Below, piece by piece: positions 45,303 through 53,269 of a stretch of DNA of 64,000 nt. Every line of letters begins with the position of its first letter. Positions within the stretch are counted from its first letter, which is position 1. The stretch comes from Sulfurospirillum halorespirans DSM 13726 (lineage in GTDB: Bacteria; Campylobacterota; Campylobacteria; Campylobacterales; Sulfurospirillaceae): the NCBI RefSeq assembly GCF_001723605.1, contig NZ_CP017111.1, forward strand, positions 992,001-1,056,000, given 5' to 3'. A program made the position numbers and the translations under genes. The notes under the pieces were generated by a model. The model did not search any database. It saw nothing but the letters and a program-made list of their open reading frames with translations, and was not told the origin of the DNA.

Positions 45303-47520
45303 CCTTTTACAATTAAAAGGGACTTTTGAGCAAGAAAATAGAAGTCCTAGCTTTAGGAAGGCAATTCTTCCGGCAAATGGAATTGTTACCAGTTCACATT
45401 TGGAAAGTTTAAAGAAAAATTTGACTAATTTAAAGCAATTTTGGATAAAAGAAACTATATGCAACGGAGCATTAGTAAGTGCATATTATAATAAAGTTGC
45501 TGCGAAAAGCAATCGCATTAGTTGGTTGCTTTCAGATGGAAAAAATAAAGCCAATAAAACCATTGTAGGTGCTAGATTTACTGATGATGGTTCCAAACAT
45601 ATTATTACACATTATGTACAGCATGAAGTTTTAAATACATCCATATCCCAACTTGACTTATGTATAAATGTACTCAACCGCGATTTTGATGGTATTATGA
45701 CAAAAGAGAAAAATGAAAGTATTAACGCACAAGAAAGTAAATATGAACCGGATGGAATTCTCAAATCTAACTTTACTCAAATAATTGTAGATGCGTACTA
45801 TATTGAAAAATTTGATACTTTTGTCGCAAATGATGAATCTATTGGCAATGCAATTATTACCTTATTCAAAACAGATAATGAAGCAATAACTTTATTAAAA
45901 AAAATTGGAATAGATTTACAATACACTAGTGTATTAGACGAGACTACGATCTTATTGCAACCCGATGATCTTGAATTACTCAAAAAGAAAGCTCCTTATT
46001 TAATATCAATGGCAGTAAGCGATTTATCATTGATAGACAGCTGTGATTTTGATTTTGTTAATGAAAAGGTTTTTTCTATTCCAAATCCAACTAATGAACC
46101 AGTTATAGGGGTGATCGATACCTTATTTGATAATAATGTTTACTTTGCTGAATGGGTTGAGTATCATGATATGTTGTCTGCCGATATACCGAAGCAACCA
46201 GTTGACTACAAGCATGGAACAGCAATTTCTTCAATAATCGTAGATGGGCATAATTCGAATCCTAAGTTGGATGACGGTTGTGGGAGATTTCGAGTACGCC
46301 ACTTTGGTGTTGCAAGTGCAAGGCAATTCAGCTCATTTTCTATTATGAAAAATATCGAAGAGATTATTATAAAAAATAAAGATATAAAAGTTTGGAACTT
46401 ATCACTAGGATCAAAACTTGAGGTTAATAAAAATTTTATTTCTCCTGAAGCTGCTATCCTTGATAGAATCCAATATGAAAATAATATAATATTTATCATT
46501 GCAGGCACTAATAGAACAGTAAGTGATCCTAAAATAATGAGAATAGGCACTCCCGCTGATTCGATTAACTCTATTGTCGTTAACTCAGTATCAAATGACA
46601 ACAAACCGACAGAATATTCAAGATGTGGTCCTGTATTATCTTTTTTTACAAAGCCAGATATTAGTTTTTATGGTGGCGATGATAAGTCTCCAGTACGAGT
46701 TTGTACTTCTACTGGTGAAGGGCTTGTAAGTGGGACATCCTATGCTGCACCTTGGATTGCGCGAAAAATGTGTTATCTGATCAATATATTAGGATTAAGT
46801 CGAGAAGTTGCGAAAGCTCTAATAATACATGCATCAACAGGCTGGGAAAAGCAAAAAATAAGTTCTACATTAATTGGCCATGGCATCGTTCCAAAGAGAA
46901 TTGAAGATATTGTTCAATCACCAGATGATGAAATACAATTTATTTTGTCAGGTGTTTCAGAAAAATACAATACTTACAATTACAATATTCCTGTACCAAT
47001 AAATAAAGAACAACATCCTTTTATAGCCAAAGCAACACTATGCTATTTTCCTTATTGTTCTAGAACCCAAGGAGTCGATTACACAAATACTGAACTTGAT
47101 ATTTCACTTGGACGAATCAATGGTACAAAAATAAAAACGATCAACAATAATTACCAAATTGATGCTGCTGATCATTTTACATCAGAAGAAGAAGCAAGAA
47201 AAAATTTTAGGAAATGGGATAATATTAAACATATCCGTGAAGTCTCTACAAAAGGAGTTCGTGACAAAAAAGCTTATGATACTAAAGGATTATGGGGCGT
47301 TAGTTTAAAAACAAAAGAGCGTCTTGATGAAAAATATGGTGAAGGAATAAATTTTGGCTTAATTGTAAGCCTAAAAGAAATACATGGCATAAATAGAATT
47401 GAAGAATTTATCAGACACTGTTCTTTGCGTGGTTGGTTAGTGAATAAAATTGAAATTAATACCCGAATTGATATTTATAATATTTCAGAGGAAACAATCG
47501 ATTTTGATGACAAGTTTTAA
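45295..47520 (+). CDS. ietS: Subtilisin-like serine protease of an IetAS-like system
   Basis: A 741-residue protein. The S8 triad is complete: Asp in IGVIDTLFD (about 274), His in KHGTAISSI (about 306) and Ser in GTSYAAPW (about 481), with the oxyanion Asn region in FIIAGTN. No signal peptide, so it is cytoplasmic. An N-terminal region of about 260 residues and a C-terminal region of about 200 are unassigned. It would be unleashed or targeted by the ATPase encoded just before it. Confidence 0.8.
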   Translation: MNSLLQLKGTFEQENRSPSFRKAILPANGIVTSSHLESLKKNLTNLKQFWIKETICNGALVSAYYNKVAAKSNRISWLLSDGKNKANKTIVGARFTDDGSKHIITHYVQHEVLNTSISQLDLCINVLNRDFDGIMTKEKNESINAQESKYEPDGILKSNFTQIIVDAYYIEKFDTFVANDESIGNAIITLFKTDNEAITLLKKIGIDLQYTSVLDETTILLQPDDLELLKKKAPYLISMAVSDLSLIDSCDFDFVNEKVFSIPNPTNEPVIGVIDTLFDNNVYFAEWVEYHDMLSADIPKQPVDYKHGTAISSIIVDGHNSNPKLDDGCGRFRVRHFGVASARQFSSFSIMKNIEEIIIKNKDIKVWNLSLGSKLEVNKNFISPEAAILDRIQYENNIIFIIAGTNRTVSDPKIMRIGTPADSINSIVVNSVSNDNKPTEYSRCGPVLSFFTKPDISFYGGDDKSPVRVCTSTGEGLVSGTSYAAPWIARKMCYLINILGLSREVAKALIIHASTGWEKQKISSTLIGHGIVPKRIEDIVQSPDDEIQFILSGVSEKYNTYNYNIPVPINKEQHPFIAKATLCYFPYCSRTQGVDYTNTELDISLGRINGTKIKTINNNYQIDAADHFTSEEEARKNFRKWDNIKHIREVSTKGVRDKKAYDTKGLWGVSLKTKERLDEKYGEGINFGLIVSLKEIHGINRIEEFIRHCSLRGWLVNKIEINTRIDIYNISEETIDFDDKF

Positions 47521-47536
47521 TTAAATTGAAGGGCAA

Positions 47537-47944
47537 CTAAAGCTGTATTTTACTTGGTGCTAATGGAGAAGCGCCTAATAAATGAAGAAAAGCTTCTCGG
47601 GAAACGACATCTTCATTGAAAAGCTCATTGAGATCGCGCTCTTCACATTCACGAACAATTTTTGCAAATGCAACTCTCTCACGTGCTGTTAATTTGGCAT
47701 AGCTTTTTTTAGAGAAGAGTTTAAAAATTTCATTGTCATTGAAATGCTCTTCTTGTTTGATATTACGGTTAAGAATAACCATAATTCGTTTAGGTGCTTT
47801 TTGGGTAATATTGGACTCTGCAAACTTTGCATCGATATGTTTCAAAAGTAAATAGAGCTTATGCTTCTTATGTGAAGGATTGCTCCACTCTTTGAATGTA
47901 CTACGAGGGATATCTAAAAGATTCAGTACTTGTGTTTCATGCAT
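47537..47944 (-). CDS. Unknown helix-turn-helix protein beside the small recombinase
   Basis: A 135-residue protein. The N-terminus (VLNLLDIPRSTFKEWSNPSHKKHKLYLLLKHI) has the form of a small helix-turn-helix that recognises an operator; the rest is helical (KLTARERVAFAKIVRECEERDL). A TATAAT and GAGGAG precede the ATG. It is encoded 53 bp downstream of the small recombinase on the same strand but with its own promoter. Function unknown. Confidence 0.62.
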   Translation of the reverse strand: MHETQVLNLLDIPRSTFKEWSNPSHKKHKLYLLLKHIDAKFAESNITQKAPKRIMVILNRNIKQEEHFNDNEIFKLFSKKSYAKLTARERVAFAKIVRECEERDLNELFNEDVVSREAFLHLLGASPLAPSKIQL

Positions 47945-47997
47945 GGCAAACTCCTCAGTGAAATTATAGCCGAATATCGTCTATAAAGTAAAGAATT

Positions 47998-48636
47998 TTA
48001 ATATAACTTTGCATTTGCATTCTCCAGCGCCTTATCCAACTCTTGATTAGAATATTTCAAATAGATCAAAGTGCTCTTAATACTCTTATGACCAAGGGCA
48101 TTGCTAACCAAAACGATATTAGCGCCTGAGTCCAAAAGGTGAATGGCACGAGAGTGACGTAAGGTATGTGGATGCGCTCGCTCTCTTTCGATATTTGCTT
48201 GAGTGGCATATCTGATAAACGCATAGTTGTAGGTTGTTCTATCACGATTTTTGAGGATAAAGTTATCTTTGTTGGCATTACGTGAGAGTTGCTCTTGTAA
48301 TATCAAAGACTTCAGCCTATCGCTGATTTTAATGAGGCGAAAGCTGTTTTTCTTGCGCTGCTTGAGGTTGATAACTTTCAATCGATTGGTCTCTAAATTG
48401 AGATCACCAAACGTAAGCTTGAGTGCTTCAGAGATACGGCTTGCTGTTTCATAACATACAAGCCATGCTAAGCGGTAGGATGAATCACTGATGGATAGCA
48501 AAGTGTTTAACTCTGCAACGGAGAGGTATTTGATGTCATCTTCAGCATCCTCTTGCTGAATAGGTACAATCTCTTGTTTGCCTCTTTTGATAGGCAACGT
48601 CTCAATAATTTCTGCTTCAATAAGTTCGTGTGTCAT
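47998..48636 (-). CDS. Small tyrosine recombinase
   Basis: About 212 residues from ATG 48,636 (GGAG 7 nt upstream). Only a catalytic domain remains, yet all active-site boxes are present: Arg in [11 protein letters not shown], a Lys in the beta-hairpin, [17 protein letters not shown] and Tyr in LIYLKY. It lacks the extra helix insert of integron integrases, so it is not IntI. Preceded by the AAACGAATAGT motif 28 nt upstream. It could resolve dimers or drive an inversion; its target is unknown. Confidence 0.82.
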   Translation of the reverse strand: MTHELIEAEIIETLPIKRGKQEIVPIQQEDAEDDIKYLSVAELNTLLSISDSSYRLAWLVCYETASRISEALKLTFGDLNLETNRLKVINLKQRKKNSFRLIKISDRLKSLILQEQLSRNANKDNFILKNRDRTTYNYAFIRYATQANIERERAHPHTLRHSRAIHLLDSGANIVLVSNALGHKSIKSTLIYLKYSNQELDKALENANAKLY

Positions 48637-48664
48637 AGTTTGCTCCAAAACAAATAGATTTAAT

Positions 48665-48675
48665 ACTATTCGTTT
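48665..48675 (-). promoter_or_regulatory. Shared motif AAACGAATAGT before the small recombinase
   Basis: TAAAACGAATAGT on the minus strand, 28 nt upstream of ATG 48,636. It is one of six copies on the island, all upstream of minus-strand genes. Confidence 0.6.
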
Positions 48676-48782
48676 TAGAATTGCTCTAATATGACATTAT
48701 TTAGTTCAAAGCAAATGAAGTTACTAATGTTAAAAGTGTTATATCTTCCACCTAGTTGTTATACTGACGCCTAGGCTTTCCC

Positions 48783-49439
48783 TCATATTGTTTCAAATGT
48801 CATTGCTTTAATTTTATCTGCCAATATTTTAATATCTTCATGATTTTGAATTTCCAAAATTGGCTTGTATCTTATCTTCGCTTTGATAAAATAATTTTCC
48901 CATGCTGGGTAATCTCTTTTTTCTTCAATTTCTTTGGTCCACTCTTTGGATTCGACTAAAATTTCAATATTTTTCTCAATTTTTTGAATATCAAAATTAG
49001 TCCAATCATACTCTTCATCTTCATCCGAAGTTAACCCAATACAAGCGCTCATCATAGATACAGTATTATCTAAACTTTGACTGATACTTACAACAGGCAT
49101 AAAACATCCATACACAAGAAGAAGCGGAATGTTTTTATCAATGTCCAGTTTTTCCGTTATATCTTGATAACGCCCGCACCCATCTATCTCCTCAGCAGCG
49201 ACTATTAGTCTAAATCCAATAATGGTATTATTGTTTGATGCAACATAAAATTCATAATCTAATGCACCTTTATTTTTATCAAAAAAGAAATTTTCACGAA
49301 TGGAGTCATCGTATTTTAAAAGATTTTTACTCTCAAACTCTAAACAAAGGTCTTCAAAGATATGCTTGGCATCACGAGAAAAATTTGCTGCTTCTTTGAG
49401 CATAGTAACAATATTAGCTGTGTTTATTTCATTTTCCAC
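48783..49439 (-). CDS. Unknown partner protein of the PD-(D/E)XK nuclease operon
   Basis: About 218 residues from GTG 49,439, which has GGAGG 8 nt upstream; an in-frame ATG at 49,454 has no site. No domain recognised. It is soluble and acidic, with a beta-rich middle (ALDYEFYVASNNNTIIGFRLIVAAEEIDG) and an alpha-helical end. It overlaps the end of the nuclease gene by 11 bp, so the two are translationally coupled. An inhibitor, sensor or second subunit for the nuclease is plausible from context only. Confidence 0.62.
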   Translation of the reverse strand: MENEINTANIVTMLKEAANFSRDAKHIFEDLCLEFESKNLLKYDDSIRENFFFDKNKGALDYEFYVASNNNTIIGFRLIVAAEEIDGCGRYQDITEKLDIDKNIPLLLVYGCFMPVVSISQSLDNTVSMMSACIGLTSDEDEEYDWTNFDIQKIEKNIEILVESKEWTKEIEEKRDYPAWENYFIKAKIRYKPILEIQNHEDIKILADKIKAMTFETI

Positions 49440-50064
49440 TATAAAATCCTCCATATGGATAATTTATTTTTCCAAGATTCTTGCTCCACCCATCCCAAAT
49501 AGAACCAAATTTATATTCAAGATAGTGTAATAGATGTGAAATGAGTGCTGATTCAATCACTGAGTTTGATTTTGGGATATCTCGCAGTAAACTATAAAAT
49601 TCTCTCCATGTAAGTAAATATATTTTCTCATGATACAAGTACTTCTCTTTGGCTCTTTTATGATGCTCATGAAAAAAAGTTAAATAGATGAGATAATCAC
49701 AATGTTCGGCATAATCTATGAGTTGATTCTCATCACTTTCGCCACTTAGATATTTGACTTCAACGATAATTTTTTTACCATTGTCGAGCTCAAAATAGAC
49801 ATCGGGTTCATCTCTGTTTTTGTCTGTTTTTTCATTTTTATTTTGAAATATTTTCCATAATTCAAAACTATTGGAAGTGATTGACAATTCGCTTATTTGA
49901 GTTAATTTTTCATTTTCTCTAATATGCTTTGCATTAGCAAGAATTTTTATAAGATGATGAGGGATCATACGCATTAATCCAAATATATTAGAGGTAAGAA
50001 CATCTTCTAACTGACTAACAGCTGTACCTTGTCGAATCTTTTTTCTTATCTCTGCATCAATCAT
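49429..50064 (-). CDS. PD-(D/E)XK-type nuclease
   Basis: A 211-residue protein. The helical N-terminus is followed by the nuclease core EPDVYFELDNGKKIIVEVKYL: Asp of PD, then E-x-K in VEVK, and a Gln/Asp helix (ENQLIDYAEHCDYLIYLTF). It lies first in a two-gene operon on the minus strand with an AT-rich 10-bp inverted repeat (50,136-50,160) in its upstream region. Likely cleaves DNA in a defence or toxin role. The call is from motif and not a family match. Confidence 0.72.
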   Translation of the reverse strand: MIDAEIRKKIRQGTAVSQLEDVLTSNIFGLMRMIPHHLIKILANAKHIRENEKLTQISELSITSNSFELWKIFQNKNEKTDKNRDEPDVYFELDNGKKIIVEVKYLSGESDENQLIDYAEHCDYLIYLTFFHEHHKRAKEKYLYHEKIYLLTWREFYSLLRDIPKSNSVIESALISHLLHYLEYKFGSIWDGWSKNLGKINYPYGGFYSGK

Positions 50065-50319
50065 AAAATCCCTTCTTGATTAGCTTTTTAATAATAAAGA
50101 AAATTTAAAATAACTAAATCTCTAAAAATATGCTTTTCAACATTTTATACAAATGTTGAATTTTAACACAAGAAGACAATGTTTGATGGATTAATTTAGA
50201 GGCCCACGAATCAATGGATCATGTCATATTCCACAAAATGGGCTATTTTGTTGAATTGTTTACTTTAAAAAGTTTCGATAGAATATTCTTAGAATAAATT
50301 AGGATTGGTACTACAAATA

Positions 50320-50721
50320 ATGATAAAACAAATCCTCAAATATTGTTTAATAATAAGCGTTTTTTTTCTACCATCGCTTGCAAATGAAAAAATCAATCAA
50401 TGCCTAAAAAATAATAATTGTGCATTTATTGTATGGGGTGGAATGACCTCAAATACTGCAATGTCTTTTGTTGTGTTGAAACAGACTTGGATAACTTTTT
50501 CACAGCAAGATAAAGATGAGTTAAAAACTATTCTACAAGCAAAAATCATTGAAGCAAAAAACAACCCTGATAAATTTAATAATTTACCTCCTAATGCTCC
50601 AATTTATAAAAAAGTTAATGACAATATTTCAAGCATACGATCATATTCTGTTATTTTATCTGGTACAAAAAATAATAGTGGAGTTCTTATGCTCGATAAT
50701 GAAATTATAAAAAATTGGTAA
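50320..50721 (+). CDS. Small exported protein of unknown function
   Basis: About 133 residues from ATG 50,320 (an in-frame TTG lies at 50,305). A signal peptide (MIKQILKYCLIISVFFLPSLA) is followed by a mature domain of about 110 residues with one Cys pair (CLKNNNC). Nothing recognised. It is the only exported protein among the cargo. The ribosome binding site is weak. Confidence 0.55.
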   Translation: MIKQILKYCLIISVFFLPSLANEKINQCLKNNNCAFIVWGGMTSNTAMSFVVLKQTWITFSQQDKDELKTILQAKIIEAKNNPDKFNNLPPNAPIYKKVNDNISSIRSYSVILSGTKNNSGVLMLDNEIIKNW

Positions 50722-50954
50722 TTAGCAAGCGCCGTGCAGAAAGAGATATACCTAATAATTTAACCCTTATAATTTAACTTTCACTTCGCTTAACATACAA
50801 AGGAGCTAATCTCTTTTTGAAATAGCTTTAATGGAAATACAAAAGGGCTATCTGCACGTGTATAGTTTTTCGTTTATGTATAAGATAGATCCAAAGTATT
50901 TACATGCAGAATTAGTCAGGTATTAAATGGCGTTCGTTTTGGTGATTTTAAAAC

Positions 50955-51045
50955 TGAAGAAAGAAAGAAACGCTCGAACCGGGCAATCCGAGCGTTCATC
51001 TTAAAAATTGGTAGGTTATTCACAAAAAGGAGGTAGTGTCTTGGT
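50955..51045 (-). ncRNA. Candidate sRNA, island copy
   Basis: On the minus strand a -10-like TATACT (51,052-51,057) is followed by about 90 nt and an intrinsic terminator: an 8-bp stem (AACGCTCG/CGAGCGTT, 50,969-50,996) with loop GATTGCCCGGTT and a T-rich tail TTTCTTTCTTTC. No reading frame. A similar unit lies at 61,453-61,542, with TATACTTTCA and loop TTGCCCCCAT in common. Confidence 0.6.
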
Positions 51046-51110
51046 ACTGAAAGTATAGAAGAATAGATTAAATGCTTTCGTAATCCTTTGTTAATCAAAA
51101 GCCAACAAGC

Positions 51111-51299
51111 TCAAAAATAACGATTGAGCCAATTTTTAAGCCAAAAACTCTTTGAATATTTTCCAATAAAGCATGACAGAATCCCGATCATGACTAAAAA
51201 CCAGCACAACACTGTACCTTTCCATGAAATGTCGATCACGCTGACAAGCAACGCTGCAACCAGGAGAAAAATACCATAGGTATATTTAGCAATGCTCAT
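51111..51299 (-). CDS. Small membrane protein with two helices
   Basis: A 62-residue protein made of two membrane helices (YGIFLLVAALLVSVIDI and VLCWFLVMIGILSCFIG) and a basic tail. Starts inside the stop of the 31-residue frame (ATGA overlap). Last gene of a four-gene run of tiny membrane proteins (51,972 to 51,111). Function unknown. Confidence 0.65.
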   Translation of the reverse strand: MSIAKYTYGIFLLVAALLVSVIDISWKGTVLCWFLVMIGILSCFIGKYSKSFWLKNWLNRYF

Positions 51300-51391
51300 G
51301 AGGATTTGTTTTTCCTTTCATGGAGCAGCTTACCCAATGCCAAGAAGCCTGCGAATACCAGTAAAATCATTAAAATGTTTTCTAACGTCAT
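51296..51391 (-). CDS. 31-residue membrane peptide
   Basis: A short frame with AGAGGAG 8 nt before its ATG, coding one hydrophobic helix (ENILMILLVFAGFLALGKLL) and a charged end (HERKNKSS). Its stop overlaps the next start as ATGA, good evidence for translation. Such single-helix peptides can be toxins, holin-like or small regulators; none can be chosen here. Confidence 0.6.
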   Translation of the reverse strand: MTLENILMILLVFAGFLALGKLLHERKNKSS

Positions 51392-51418
51392 TTTTTTTCT
51401 CCTCTAATCTCCATAGCT

Positions 51419-51601
51419 TTATCCTTCCGTTTCTGCTTGCCAACGTTTTTTAACTGCTAGGCTAATTTTTTCTTTATAGGATAATCGTTGATTTTTAATA
51501 CGATTTTTTCTCACATCGTTCCCTAGTTTTGTAAGAAATAATGTCGCCATCAGACCTAAAATACTTAGTATTAATGCGATAGTTGGACCATCAATTTTCA
51601 T
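51419..51601 (-). CDS. 60-residue single-pass membrane protein
   Basis: The N-terminal helix (TIALILSILGLMATLFLT) is followed by a strongly basic tail (VRKNRIKNQRLSYKEKISLAVKKRW). The start overlaps the stop of the upstream gene (ATGA). Function unknown; part of the micro-operon. Confidence 0.65.
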   Translation of the reverse strand: MKIDGPTIALILSILGLMATLFLTKLGNDVRKNRIKNQRLSYKEKISLAVKKRWQAETEG

Positions 51602-51972
51602 AGCTTTATCTTTTCTTCTGTAGTATCTTGCACTGGTGATACATACTCAAGAAGTTTTTCGTATCGCTCAATTGGTATCATCACTGCTACAAGCTTATCA
51701 TCCTTCATAATAGCAATTTTTTCCATTTCCTTTGATTTTAAGGCATCAAGGTACTGATTTATATTGTTTGCAATGCTATCAACGCATTTAATCTCAGCCA
51801 GCGTGAAAGGGACATGCACTTGCGCTATATCTTCACTTTGTTCTTGATTGGAATAGTCCTGAAGCGCACGTTTCGCTTGCTTTCGATCGATATACCATAT
51901 TGCTATTTTGAGATTCATAGCCGTAATGAGTATGAGAACTCCAGCTAAAACAGTGAGTTGGATTGGTGACAT
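51598..51972 (-). CDS. Membrane-anchored protein with a Phd/YefM-like segment
   Basis: A 124-residue protein: one N-terminal helix (LTVLAGVLILITAMNLKIAIWYI), a linker, then a domain ending KIAIMKDDKLVAVMIPIERYEKLLEYV, close to the Phd/YefM antitoxin pattern for the end of the DNA-binding domain. First gene of the micro-operon; AAGGAG precedes the ATG and the shared motif (CCGAATAGT form) lies 19 nt upstream. A membrane-tied antitoxin for one of the small downstream proteins is a hypothesis. Confidence 0.6.
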   Translation of the reverse strand: MSPIQLTVLAGVLILITAMNLKIAIWYIDRKQAKRALQDYSNQEQSEDIAQVHVPFTLAEIKCVDSIANNINQYLDALKSKEMEKIAIMKDDKLVAVMIPIERYEKLLEYVSPVQDTTEEKIKL

Positions 51973-51991
51973 GTAAAAACTCCTTTTTGAG

Positions 51992-52003
51992 ACTATTCGG
52001 TTT
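51992..52003 (-). promoter_or_regulatory. Shared motif before the membrane micro-operon
   Basis: AAACCGAATAGT on the minus strand, one base longer than the other copies, 19 nt upstream of ATG 51,972 and directly before AAAAAGGAG. The short distance argues that the motif is a -10 region or overlaps one. Confidence 0.5.
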
Positions 52004-52228
52004 GAATAGAGCTCTTCATTTGATTTAGATAAATGAAGTTAAGAAGTTTTTTGGAAGTTTGTTTTTGAAAGATAAAAAGCATTCTACTACTTTGGTTGAA
52101 AAAATCAAGAGATTTTGAGAAAAATAGCGTAATTTCATGAAACGATTGCCTTTTAATACTTCAGTGAAGTGCTTCTTGCTACAAAATACGTAAAATATTG
52201 CATTTCTAAATAGTTTATTACTTAAATA

Positions 52229-52298
52229 AACTATTTTCATGGTCATTTATTTAACTAAAGCTAGACTCCATAGTATATAATGTTCGTTGAATAAATAG
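52229..52298 (+). repeat. Promoter-bearing inverted repeat, copy 1
   Basis: About 70 bp, roughly 80 percent identical to the reverse complement of 57,098-57,167. It includes TATAAT at 52,276-52,281 and ends GTTGAATAAATAG. Similarity stops exactly at the G before TTAGGC, the first base pair of cassette 1. It acts as a promoter into the plus-strand cassettes and may be an attI-like entry site. Confidence 0.7.
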
Positions 52299-52317
52299 TT
52301 AGGCAATAAGGAAAACA

Positions 52318-53196
52318 ATGAAATTTGAATTTGGTGATTTATATAAATTTATAGTTTCTTTAGGTGTAGTCTTGGTTACATTATCCATAATTGTTCCATG
52401 GCTTTTTTTAAAAGAATCATTTGATCTATTTAGAACTCAACAATATTTAGAAACAATAACTGAAGTAGCAAAGATAGTTATAATTGAACGTCAAAATACA
52501 ACAGCTTTTATAATTAAATATATACCATTTTTCTCAATTACTACTGCATTAATTGGTATTTTATTAATGTTATATGGATTAATAAAATGGTATCAAAATC
52601 AATTATTAATTGATGAACAAAATAGATTAGAATTAGAAATTAAAAAACAGTCATTTCGTGACGCCACAAAAGATGAAATTGAAAATCCTATTGAAAATGA
52701 ATTTAAACAAAATGATAATCAATCATCTAATCTTTCCACTTTTATAAATAGATATATAGAAATTGAAAATAAAGTTTACAAACAACTTTTTGATATTTAT
52801 AAAAATAATTATACTGTTGTTCAAAATAAAATAATTGCTGGAATTGAATTAGATATTCTTCTTGAAGGAAATAGTATGTTTAGCAAAGACTATTTAATAG
52901 AAGTTAAATATATTAAAAAAGGCTTTAACTATGGATGGTTAAAGGAATCTTTCCTAAAAAATATTTATGCTAAGAGTGTTTATTCTCAATTTACAAATAG
53001 ATTACCTAATACATTATTACTTATTATAATCGAAGACTCAGCTTATGACAAAGAAAAATATAATAATTTAATTGAAAGAATACAAAGTGAAAGAATAGGT
53101 AGAAAAGGAAAAGATTTAATTTATATTGCTACTAAGCAAGAGTTTTTCAATTACAATAAAGATGAGATTCAAGAAAAAATAAACATAAGTGCCTAA
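52318..53196 (+). CDS. Membrane-anchored PD-(D/E)XK-like protein (cassette 1)
   Basis: A 292-residue protein: two N-terminal helices (about 10-30 and 62-88), a charged linker, then a soluble domain with GIELDILLEG and DYLIEVKYIKKG, the spacing of a PD-(D/E)XK nuclease core (Asp, E-x-K). AT-rich coding sequence. The short 5' leader (TTAGGCAATAAGG) and a stop codon lying inside the attC R'' box (GCCTAAC) are typical of an integron cassette. Likely a defence or toxin nuclease at the membrane. Confidence 0.68.
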   Translation: MKFEFGDLYKFIVSLGVVLVTLSIIVPWLFLKESFDLFRTQQYLETITEVAKIVIIERQNTTAFIIKYIPFFSITTALIGILLMLYGLIKWYQNQLLIDEQNRLELEIKKQSFRDATKDEIENPIENEFKQNDNQSSNLSTFINRYIEIENKVYKQLFDIYKNNYTVVQNKIIAGIELDILLEGNSMFSKDYLIEVKYIKKGFNYGWLKESFLKNIYAKSVYSQFTNRLPNTLLLIIIEDSAYDKEKYNNLIERIQSERIGRKGKDLIYIATKQEFFNYNKDEIQEKINISA

Positions 53197-53256
53197 CAAA
53201 AGTTTAGAGAGAAATAAGTTACTCTAGCGGCTGAACTCTCAAGTCAACCGTTATGT
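53191..53256 (+). repeat. attC-like site 1
   Basis: 66 bp. R'' GCCTAAC (53,191-53,197) overlaps the stop codon, and its reverse complement is GTTAGGC, the exact start of cassette 1 (52,298-52,304). L'' TTTAGAGAG pairs with L' CTCTCAA with one extra base. R' is GTTATGT, with the crossover after G 53,250. This meets the rule for a self-matching cassette. Confidence 0.72.
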
Positions 53257-53269
53257 AAAAGGAAACTAA

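Noticed and set aside
47998-48636. Small tyrosine recombinase considered as an integron integrase for the cassette array
   Set aside because: It lacks the extra helix insert that defines IntI, is only about 212 residues, and is not adjacent to the array.
50733-50858. 8-bp inverted repeat CGTGCAGA/TCTGCACG, 110 bp apart, as a further attC
   Set aside because: No R or L boxes of the right form or spacing, and the stop codon does not lie in an R'' box.
50916-51098. Minus-strand frame of 60 codons
   Set aside because: It covers the candidate sRNA promoter and terminator, and its composition does not look coding.
52025-52246. Minus-strand frame of 73 codons
   Set aside because: No ribosome binding site, no recognisable protein pattern, and it overlaps the promoter-bearing inverted repeat.
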